A stretch of DNA of 64,000 bases, from positions 64,625,089 through 64,689,088 of the forward strand of contig NC_080671.1 in assembly GCF_030247195.1 (NCBI RefSeq). The letters run 5' to 3'. The notes below the pieces were generated by a model. The model saw only the letters and a list, made by a program, of their open reading frames with translations, was not told where the DNA came from and did no database searches. How positions within the stretch are numbered: position 1 is the first letter of the stretch; each line of letters starts with the position of its first letter. Positions 48,040-57,195 of the stretch are shown here, piece after piece. The DNA comes from Topomyia yanbarensis. Taxonomy: Eukaryota > Arthropoda > Insecta > Diptera > Culicidae. The translations under genes and the position numbers were made by a program.

Positions 48040-49716
48040 CTTGAGCCTACTATGTACTGTGTCTTTAATTTTGTCAATTGTTTTAAAAGCTAGTTTTATG
48101 TTATGCTGTCATCACACCATTCTCTACCTCGAAACATACAGGACCTATAAACTTTGCATTTTTAGAGGATATATTTAAAATGATAGGACCTACAACTTTC
48201 TCTAAGACACAACATTTCTATCTAGTTTTAATATGAAATTGATAAGAGTCATCCTTAAATGACGTAGCATTTTTGAGCTATTTTGAAACCCTCACCCCCT
48301 TCATAACATTTCGCCACAAAGTTCTAAACCACCTAGACAATGACATAGCTACATAACAACCCCTCCTATTTCTATTTTTTATTCGAATACGGAAGACGAG
48401 TTATGTATTGCTGCTGGCAATTAAGACATAAATACAAGAGAAGTGAAACATTTGAAAAGAATTATAAGAGCTCTAACATTGAATCTTATGCTGCGAACTA
48501 TTTAAAGATTTTTTCTTTAAAAGCTCGAAAGTTATATCCTCTCGAGTAGTTAAATTTATCCTTGAAAGCGACCCATTTGGAATGTTGACAGATAGGTCGT
48601 TGATAGTTGTTGAAATTCAGCAGTAATAGAAATTAATGGGAGCGTCTGATGTAAAGTGCTCAAAACGAAAGTTATTTTGTTTCACGATATTGAAGGCAAG
48701 GAAACAACAGATCTTTTGTGTAATATTAGGATTGCTTTATACATGCATTGTGTATAGGCGAATGACCCTCAGTGGTTAAACAGAGCCACACATACGAGCG
48801 TTCCAAAAGTAGACGTCCAACCATTTCCAAGTTGAGGAGCGCCGCGACGAACACGATAACGCTCAATAAAATTGTCTGATATGGGAAATTCAATAACCTT
48901 GTTAGCTTAGACCTGTAGTTAGTCGGTGAACCACAAAAAATAGAAAAAAGTTTGAGTTTCGGAAAATGGCTTCATGATAACCGAAAAATCTCATATTTTA
49001 CTGTAGAATTCGCTCATTTTATTCAAAATAATAGGTAGAAAAAAATTATTCAGTTCTCTGTGGTTCATCGACAGGCTACACATATTGGGCACCCTCATAA
49101 AAAATCAAGTCTATTCGCTGATTAGATTTTGAGTCATCGTCTTCGCCAATTTGCAAAAAAAATTAGAAAGCTGTTTCGAGAAAAACGCTTATAAAGTGTA
49201 TCCCACATCAAATTGCATCACGAAAAAATGGGTATTTTCTCTTGAAAATTTGGGTAGAAGTAGTTTAGAGTGTATTGTTTACACTGTAGGTATTTTTATA
49301 GCTGTCAGTTTTTCGAAAATTGTTGCCGATAGATTGAAATCTAACCAGGGACCTGGTAGACCTTTCTAGAGATTCAATACTGAGAATTAAACGGATAAAA
49401 AGTCGATTATTTTTGCCCTCTACACCAGACACTTCCCTTAAGGACGCTGAATCTCTGAAGACTCGCATTCTCAATCGTTTGTTTCCCATTTATTTGTCCA
49501 TGTTGTTCGAGCACGAGACATGTCAAAAACACTCAATTCGAGGAAAATCTATTCAAATCCTTCTCGAACGAGGGCCATTGACAGGTTTCGATCTGTATTG
49601 AAATGACCCTGACCGGCTAAACGGTTAAGATAGTGAGATCCAGCGTCCTTAGTAATCAATAGTCGTTATTTAAATAGTAGTTTTTCGCTTTTAAAATAAA
49701 GAGTCACAGTCTGATC

Positions 49717-51110
49717 GGTCGACAATGACTGGGCAGTGCGTAAGCCTCTTGTACCTGAAGGCATAAAATAGACCCCACTTGCGGTCCTTAGCTTCCTGCC
49801 CAGTAACTCCTAGCCCTGGCCTCCTCGTGGCGTCGACTGGGATACGAGTAACCTTAGTGAAGATCGGGTAACCAACCCCGGTGGGAACTTTGGTCGTATG
49901 CTGGCAGGGAAGGGGGGGTTACCCTTCTTCGGAAGGTGTAAACCTGTCCTGGTGTCCAGGTGGGACCTTAAGCAGTCCTGGCACGACGGCCCACCGGCGA
50001 GACAGGTGGTTGGCGTAGGCCCTATAAGCCGCCCCTTAAAAAACCCACATAACGAACAATACAGAAGAGAATACGACCCAGAACAATCGGCAACGACCCA
50101 GGCGACGAATAAAGGATCACGATTGGAAACTCGGAACATGGAACTGCAGATCGCTCGGCTTCGCAGGATGTGACAGGATAATCTACGACGAGCTACACCC
50201 CCGCAACTTCGATATCGTGGCGCTGCAGGAACTTTGCTGGACGGGACAGAAGGTGTGGAAAAGCGGGCATCGAGCGGCTACCTTCTACCAGAGCTGTGGT
50301 ACAACCAACGAGCTGGGAACCGGCTTCATAGTGCTGGGCAAGATGCGCCAACGTGTGATCGGGTGGCAGCCGATCAACGCAAGGATGTGCAAGTTGAGGA
50401 TCAAAGGCCGTTTCTTCAATTACAGCATCATCAACGTGCATTGCCCACACGAAGGGAGACCCGACGACGAGAAAGAAGCGTTCTACATGCAGCTGGAGCA
50501 GACATACGACGGTTGCCCTCTGCGAGACGTGAAAATTGTCATCGGCGACATGAACGCACAGGTAGGAAGGGAGGCAATGTACAGACCGGTGATCGGGCCT
50601 AACAGCCTGCATCCCGTATCAAATGACAACGGCCAACGATGTGTGAACTTCGCAGCCTCCCGTGGAATGGTAATCCGAAGCACCTTCTTCCCTCGCAAAG
50701 ATATCCACAAAGTCACCTGGAGATCACCGGACCAAGTAACAAAAAATCAAATCGACCACGTTCTAATCGACGGTAGATTCTTCTCGGACATCACAAACGT
50801 CCGCACTTATCGCAGTGCGAATATAGATTCGGACCACCACCTGGTTGCAGTATGCTTGCGCTCAAAACTTTCGACAGTGCTTAGCCAGAATGTCGGACAA
50901 TAGCCCGGTGAAAACGGTTCTCAATTGCAATCCGACCGGTACAAGAAGACGTGGTGCGCAGCGAGCACGATGGATCGACCAGGTGGAAGACGATTTGCGG
51001 ACCCTTCGCAGACTGCGTGGCTGGCGACGCGCGGCCATGGACCGAGCGGAATGTAGGAATCTTTTGTATACGGCACAGGCCACTTCGGCCTTAATCTGTT
51101 AATAAATAAA
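49717..51110 (+). mobile_element. RT-less LINE derivative with TSD and tail
   Basis: The unit comprises a GC-rich 5' leader (49717-50100), an endonuclease domain, an abrupt join at about 50878-50890 to the last ~70 codons of the same family's ORF2, and an aataaataaa tail. agtctgatc flanks both sides (49708-49716 and 51111-51119), a 9-bp candidate TSD. The whole RT domain is missing. The C-terminal block matches 27240-27380 on the minus strand. Confidence 0.75.
50101..51102 (+). pseudogene. LINE endonuclease joined to ORF2 C-terminus, RT deleted
   Basis: The endonuclease (50110-50870) keeps its signature blocks: TWNCRSL-like start, DIVALQELCWTG with the metal-binding Glu, NVHCPHEGRPDDEKEAF, KIVIGDMNAQVGRE (Asp/Asn pair), VTWRSPDQVTKNQIDHVLID and DSDHHLVAV (Asp-His pair). 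The frame opens as 228 codons (50217-50903); a frame change or a TGA at 50171-50173 precedes it. A second frame (50845-51102) resumes with LARMSDNSPVKTV, TGTRRRGAQRARWIDQVEDD and the stop. Such sequences are often annotated as craniofacial development protein 2-like; here LINE origin is clear from the leader, tail and C-terminus. Confidence 0.8.
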
Positions 51111-51687
51111 AGTCTGATCCATGAAGCTGAAAAATTCATATCACCAATTAACCCAAACGAAGCTTGATGCAGCGACTGTTTATACTCGTAACTTAATTTT
51201 AGGTTTAAAAATATGGCAACTGCACGCAAGTACTGATGAATGTTTCCACCTTTCTTGCTGTTTCGCATGTAAACTTGTTTCTATCATGCTGTTAGCCTTG
51301 AGTTATTGGAAATTTAAGATATCGACATAGTTGCAATATGTTGACAAACCTACCGCTGAATAGTCAAACAAACGTCTTGTGGGATGCTTAATACAGAGCA
51401 ATCGATTTAACTCTGCATAACAAGGCTTGAATATTAATGACCAAGAGTCAATGTAATATTTTTTGCGTGCCAGAATAATTAAAAAAAAACTAGCTGTATG
51501 TTTATAAGAAAATTTGAATAAATGCGTGGTTTGTTATTATCCCGTACTTATTATTAGGAAGGGGCACAAAACCATTTTCATTTTCCTAATTCAAAGAAAG
51601 CTACGTAGCTTTGCTTAAGACCCTACTTCCCCATCGTCACAAAATATCAAATACCATCTTCAACGCTACGTAATTTATGGATAAAGC

Positions 51688-52084
51688 CTAATCCCTTATT
51701 GCTCGGTCAACTTTCAATGTAGAGACATGACACTTTCACAGAAATTTTCGAAAAAATACGTTCATCTATATACATTTGTGCAAGAACTATATATTAGATT
51801 GAAAACAGCCATTCATGGCAAGTATGCGAGCGGAACTGACCTTCAGGAACGAGCGTTTGGGCCGAAACGTCAACGTATAATAAAATCCAACCGAAAAATA
51901 GTATTATATCGAGTTCACCGATATGTGAGTTACATCATAACATTTATTAAAAAATGCAATAATTTCACTTCCGGAAAAATGTGGGTTAGCTCCTTTTGGA
52001 CGCCAGACATTCATTTACTGCTCCAGTGCCATAAGCTTGCAAAGCTCTCGGAAAACAACAGTTGCCTCCAACCAGTGTGAACAA
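51688..52084. other. Flank of the gypsy insertion
   Basis: An ORF at 51727-52080 (plus, 117 codons) has no recognisable domain and overlaps the interspersed repeat at 51976-52013. The last four bases, acaa, are the gypsy target site. Confidence 0.4.
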
Positions 52085-53023
52085 TGTTACCGTTTACGGG
52101 ATCGCGGCTGCTCTCAGCCCCCGAGGATGGGCGATGCAGTTCCTGAAGGGAACCTGCTTAAGCCCCAACGCCTGGTATGGACGTTCCGGGGTGGGCACGG
52201 AAGGCCTCTTTTTGGTCCTCGGGTCCCAGGGTCGTATATTGTTGTGGGAGGGTTTTCGGATCTGGTCGAAGGGTGTGAATTGAATTTAATTTTTTCTAGA
52301 TTTATTAACTTACTCAATTAATTTGTTCAGCTTCCCAATTTGTGCCGGCGGGCGGATGGGCAGGGTAGGGCGTGGTGGTGCACTGGCGGTAATCTCTGGT
52401 GATGGCGATAGGGCAGATCGTCCCTGGTGTCAATCTTTCTGCTGCGGCGGGCCCTCGAGCCACGCGGTCGTCCTTGGCGTTTAGCGGGAGGAGCGATTAA
52501 CGACACACGGTCGATGAAACCCGCGACGACGGCCTGCTATCTCTTTTACGGTTAGCCGTATCAGCACTAGCACTGATCAGGGCGAGACAGGCAAACTCTT
52601 CGCTGGTCCTTGATAATTAGCCGGCGACTTCAGTCAGACCGGCGACCAGGGCTAAGCAAGCCGGTTTCACCACTTCTGGTTAACAACAATAACTTGAATA
52701 ACTTTTATTTTGATCCACTCGCTTCCGTGGTTGAAACCCAAGAGAACGGCTTCCCGTCGTGCAGCTACTACGAACCTCCTCATTCCAATTTCCTTCTGTT
52801 CCTTCTTGTACCAACCCATCCCAATGCAGCCAACCACCCTCGTAGCTGACTCCTGCCAGATTTCCCAAATTCCGCCCACTGAAGTTGTACCCACAAGGCT
52901 GATAGGGTTTGGTTTTATTTTTTTTATATATTATTATTTACATCGGTATTAAACCTTCCACCAGATTAAACAAAATTGCATCTTAACTTAGAAATATTTA
53001 TTATTTGTAACCGAGCGGTTACA
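52085..53023 (-). repeat. 3' LTR of the gypsy element
   Basis: 939 bp, beginning TGTAACCG and ending CGGTAACA on the coding strand (TG...CA ends with short inverted termini). It appears identical to the other LTR, including all short ORFs in it. Confidence 0.95.
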
Positions 53024-54015
53024 ATCCGCCCGTGGTGGGTTGAAAAAAAATGAACGATTTTTTTTAAATTTACACTTACTCTTGGTTTGTAATATAACTG
53101 GTGCAACCATTCTTCTAACTGGCTCATTAAAGAACATTAAATGGTTTAACGACGTCGACAGTGAATTCTCCTATGAACACTCATCACGACAACCACAAAC
53201 TCAAACAACAGCGGGTTTACACCGAATCTAATCAAAATTCCATGCGCTTATAATGAGAAATAACAAAAACTTGAGACACTTATAATGAACACTAATATTA
53301 AATAAATATCGATCTTCTTAAACACCATGGGTTTTTCTTGCCCGACACCCTAATCGCGCGCGTCGCGGGTAAAATTGCCGTAAACTGGCAGAAACACTCC
53401 AGCGAAGAGTCATACGACGACTGTCGGGCCTAATCAATCTCCTCTTATTCTATCCTACATGTGATCTATTCGTGTTTGGCAGCGACCGATCAACCAACGA
53501 AGCGCATACATTCAGCCTTACACTGAACCGAAAGTCGTTGTTGTGGTAGTTCGCCTACAGCAAAGCAACTAAGATTTGTTCTATTGGTAGTACAACCGTA
53601 TTATTTCCCCTTTATTCGGGTTTGCGATGTTTTCTTCCATCGGGTCAAATTTTGATTCGCGAATCAATCGATTTAGATCGGAGTTTTAACCGAGAATAGT
53701 TCCAAATTACCATTTGGGCATTATGGATGCGAGTCCGCGTGAGCTTGATTGACTAAGTGATATCACGGTAACGCGGTTTTGTTCCTCACAAGTTAACGCA
53801 TCTACTATGAGACCTGCACGTGTCTATTACACTTTCCAACATATCTACCCTATCCCACACTCCGCGGTTGTGCTTACAGGACCTGGCAGCTGAGGATCAG
53901 ATCTGACGGTGAGTTTCCCGATAGCTATAGTTTTATGTGAGCAACGATCATGAGTCTATTGTCTTATCTTTAATTTTTTTTTTTAGCTTCAGCCTCCAGA
54001 GACTGGGAACGCAAA
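53024..54015 (-). other. Non-coding stretch between pol and the 3' LTR
   Basis: About 990 bp without an ORF over ~70 codons on either strand and without an env-like signal peptide or membrane frame. The bases before the LTR on the coding strand (acgggcggat) are a weak polypurine-tract candidate. Confidence 0.7.
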
Positions 54016-57000
54016 CTATGCAGGCTTTAATAGATTGGCAGGCCATATGCCTAAGTTTCGGCCAGCCGAATCAGTCAGTTCATATGAGGATGAACCGTGT
54101 CGGGCGATCACTGTGCAAGGTACATATTGGGGACCTAATTTAGCGTTATAATGATCATTCGCGTTTGACAACCTGGTATTGCGCTTGTAAACAGTCTCGC
54201 CCACCTCAAACTGTTTGGCTGCACGGCGGTGGCGCAGATTATAATTATGGGTGGATGTTTTATGTGCTTTAATTAGGTTGTTAGTCACAATTTCGAAAAT
54301 TTTAGGCGAGTTCTCTTTTATGCGGGCTACCCGTGACTCGATTGACATTTCGTCTTCATCCTGAATAAGATTGTAGTCCGTACCTTTTAAGACTACTTCT
54401 TCGCAACGGGTAACGAAAAACGGGCTGAAACCGGTAGAACTGTGAACGGTGGAGTTGATCACCAGTTCTATTTCGGACAGTCGTGTGTCCCAGGACCGTT
54501 GATCGTTTCTAGCGTACGATCTGATAGCCGTGTTTATTGATCGATTCACGCGCTCGACGGGATTAGCCTGCGAGTGATATCTGGATGTGAGCCAATGCTT
54601 TACTCCATACATTTCCAGTAATGTGCCTAAGTCTTTGGATAGGAATGTGCTAGCATTATCAGTGAGAAGAATGGATGGAACAGAGTTTCTGAAGAACCAT
54701 TGATCTCGCAGTACTGTCTTAAGGGATCCAACCGATATAGCAGGGAATGCATGCAGCTGTGTCCATTTACTGAATAAGTCCATAATTACCAAGACATACT
54801 GTTTTCCAGATCTGGTTCTTGGTAATGGCCCGATATAATCGAGCGCAATGATTTGCCACGGTTGGCTAGCCACTCGCATATCACCCATCAAGGGGGTGGT
54901 TGGTATGTTTGCTGGTTTAATTTCTTTGCACACCTGACATTTCTGCACATAGGACCGTATTTCGCTAGTCATTTTAGGCCAGAAATATTGTTGGCGCACC
55001 TTTGCGATGGTTTTATCAGTGCCAATGTGCATGGAATCATCATGTGTAGAGGAAATGATTAGTTTACGGGCTTCTGGACTCGGAACCGTTTTCCAATCGA
55101 ACCGGGGGTCCGTAGGATCGTTTGAAAAGACGAATTTCATTAAACGATTATCTATAATTCGAAAGTCGGGATAATCTTCCGGTGTATCTTCAATCTTTTT
55201 TATCAGGTCATTGTACCAAGCAGACTCCGTTTTTGCGTCTATGGTTGCCACACTTCGGGAAAGCGCGTCCGGAACCACATTGTCCTTCCCCCGTCGATGC
55301 TGCAAGGTTAAGTCATATTGCTGGAGCGTTAAACTCCAACGACTTAATCGGGATGAGGTTTTCCACTTCGTTCGCATCACGAAGGTTAACGCGGACGAAT
55401 CGGTTACCAGCGTAAAGTGGCTACCTTCCACGTAACCACGAAAGTGTTCGATCGAAAGAAGGGCAGCTAAACCTTCTTTCTCGGTGGCGTGATAGTTACG
55501 TTCGGGTGTAGTTAATTTTTTTGAGTAGTATTCTATTACCTGCTCGCGGCCATCAATTTTCTGAGTTAGGACTCCTGCAATTGCATGGTCGCTGGCATCG
55601 GTGTGAATAATGAACTCGAAATCAAAATTAGGCGAATTTAAAATGGGAGCAGTAATGAGCCTGGATTTAATTGCTTGGAATGATTCTTCCGCAGCTAGAG
55701 TCCATTTCAAAGTTTTTGATTGGGTTTTCAAAAGCTCTGAAAGGGGGGCGGTGATACTGCTAAAATCAGAAATAAATCTCCGATAGTAGTTGGCCATACC
55801 CATGAAACGGCGTAACTTTGTGACAGTTGTGGGCGGCTCATACTCCACAATAGGTCTGATCTTTTCCGGGTTGGTGTGCAATCCGCGAAAAGACAGAATG
55901 TAACCTAAAAATGGTATTTCTGAAAGACAGAAATGTGACTTCTCCAATTTGATGGATAAGTTGGCCTCTCGTAGACGTCTCGCGACCTCTTTGAGCAGAC
56001 GAACGTGTTCTTCAAACGTCTCTGTGACTATGACAATATCGTCCAAGTACACAAAGACGTTTGGTTCCAAAACACCCTGTCCCAGAACTCGATTCATCAA
56101 CCTGGCCAGAGTTGCTGGGCTGTTGATGAGACCGAAGGGAAGACGGGTGAATTGAAACATACCCTTTCCTTGCACACTGAACGCACAGTATTTTCGCGAG
56201 GTTTGAGCCAGGGGGATTTGCAAAAATGCTTCCGTGAGGTCGATCGTGCTTAGAAAGCGGGCTCGTGGTAACCTACCGAGTATGCGTCCAGGGTGTGGAA
56301 GAGGGTAGCCATCCCGAACCGTCCGTGCATTGAGTTTGCGAGCATCGAGGCACAGCCTAATATCTCCCGAAGATTTGCGAACTGGGACAATGTTTAAGGA
56401 CCAATGTGAGTTAGATTCTTCTATAATCCCACGGGATAGAAGGCGATCTATTTCGGCGAAAAGACCCGCCTGGACTTTTGGAGCAATGGGGTATGGGTAT
56501 TGACGAACCGGTTTATCTGATTTGCAATCATATTTTATGAGGATTTCATGCTCGATTAGTGGAGTGGTATCTAATTTATCAGGTGTGGCCACTTTAAACG
56601 TCTGCTTAACCTGTTCCAGTATTTGTTTTTGTGGCTCTGATAGAGTAACTGGCGTGTCATCGTTCATAATCGTACTAGGTTTTACTGTGGCGATCGAACA
56701 CGAGGCTACCAGTATTTTATAAACTCGCCAAAAGTCCATTCCACATATACAGTCGTTCGTCAGATTGGGTACATATAGGGTGGGAATGACCCTGGTTTTA
56801 CCTTGAAACGAGTATGGTACCAGAACCTCGCCGGCGATCTCCAAGTTGGCACCACTGGCCGTCACGAGCTGTATTGGCTCGGCCGGAGGCCTTAGTCGAA
56901 CGTTGCGTAATTGTTTAAATACATTGTAATTGAACATTGTCCGGTGACTTCCACTATCGAGAAGTGCACTAAGTGGAATGTCGAAAATTTTGACTTGGAC

Positions 57001-57195
57001 ATGAGGACGGTCATCATTACCGTCGGGAGAAGTTAGCGTAATTTTACTAACTTGGGTAAAAGTGGTTTCATTTTCATTTTCATACGATCTTGGCAAATAA
57101 TGTTCGCCAAGCTCCGAAAGTAACAATGAAAATGATTCCTTAAGAGGCGCTAGAGGAGAATCCTGCGACTTTAGAATTCCCTCGGGGAGTTTTTT
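54016..57195 (-). CDS. pol: Pol: protease, RT, RNase H, integrase
   Basis: The frame opens at 57195, right after a TAA, and is reached from gag by -1 frameshifting; residues below count from a TTG at 57126 (1036 codons to the stop). Protease: ALLDSGSHRTMF with the DSG triad near 57. RT: STIDLTEAF (Asp 296), FTRLPFGLINSP and VYLDDIVIV (360-363). RNase H: FIIHTDASDHAIAG near 503 and TLVTDSSAL. Integrase: His-His-Cys-Cys zinc region ending CQVCKE near 729; core Asp in LDYIGP near 764, Asp in LLTDNAST near 821 and Glu in NPVERVNR near 856. The C-terminus has a GPY/F-like KLGPQYVPCTV segment. All catalytic residues are present and no stop interrupts it. The last Asp-Glu spacing counts 34 residues where many gypsy integrases have 35. 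Confidence 0.95.
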   Translation of the reverse strand, partial: KKLPEGILKSQDSPLAPLKESFSLLLSELGEHYLPRSYENENETTFTQVSKITLTSPDGNDDRPHVQVKIFDIPLSALLDSGSHRTMFNYNVFKQLRNVRLRPPAEPIQLVTASGANLEIAGEVLVPYSFQGKTRVIPTLYVPNLTNDCICGMDFWRVYKILVASCSIATVKPSTIMNDDTPVTLSEPQKQILEQVKQTFKVATPDKLDTTPLIEHEILIKYDCKSDKPVRQYPYPIAPKVQAGLFAEIDRLLSRGIIEESNSHWSLNIVPVRKSSGDIRLCLDARKLNARTVRDGYPLPHPGRILGRLPRARFLSTIDLTEAFLQIPLAQTSRKYCAFSVQGKGMFQFTRLPFGLINSPATLARLMNRVLGQGVLEPNVFVYLDDIVIVTETFEEHVRLLKEVARRLREANLSIKLEKSHFCLSEIPFLGYILSFRGLHTNPEKIRPIVEYEPPTTVTKLRRFMGMANYYRRFISDFSSITAPLSELLKTQSKTLKWTLAAEESFQAIKSRLITAPILNSPNFDFEFIIHTDASDHAIAGVLTQKIDGREQVIEYYSKKLTTPERNYHATEKEGLAALLSIEHFRGYVEGSHFTLVTDSSALTFVMRTKWKTSSRLSRWSLTLQQYDLTLQHRRGKDNVVPDALSRSVATIDAKTESAWYNDLIKKIEDTPEDYPDFRIIDNRLMKFVFSNDPTDPRFDWKTVPSPEARKLIISSTHDDSMHIGTDKTIAKVRQQYFWPKMTSEIRSYVQKCQVCKEIKPANIPTTPLMGDMRVASQPWQIIALDYIGPLPRTRSGKQYVLVIMDLFSKWTQLHAFPAISVGSLKTVLRDQWFFRNSVPSILLTDNASTFLSKDLGTLLEMYGVKHWLTSRYHSQANPVERVNRSINTAIRSYARNDQRSWDTRLSEIELVINSTVHSSTGFSPFFVTRCEEVVLKGTDYNLIQDEDEMSIESRVARIKENSPKIFEIVTNNLIKAHKTSTHNYNLRHRRAAKQFEVGETVYKRNTRLSNANDHYNAKLGPQYVPCTVIARHGSSSYELTDSAGRNLGIWPANLLKPA

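Larger units (their letters stand above)
48247..51687. mobile_element. Older TIR element enclosing a LINE insertion
   Basis: The left end (tcatccttaaatgacgtagc followed by C-rich blocks and ttcgccacaaagttctaaacc) and the right end (ccctacttccccatcgtcac then gctacgtaatttatggataa) match in layout the ends of the 18856-19608 element. The 3.4-kb interior includes the LINE derivative 49717-51110, so that LINE may have jumped into this element. Boundaries are approximate and no TSD was resolved. Confidence 0.5.

Noticed and set aside
48921..49072. gaaccaca / tgtggttc pair as a MITE
   Set aside because: The match is short and interrupted, and no end or TSD could be supported.
50217..50903. Endonuclease ORF as a host craniofacial development protein 2-like gene
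   Set aside because: The LINE leader, C-terminal ORF2 block, tail and TSD show it belongs to a retrotransposon.
53024..53040. tggtgggttg after the plus-strand LTR as a primer site
   Set aside because: Gag and pol are on the minus strand and a full tRNA-Lys-type site is present at 59781-59791.
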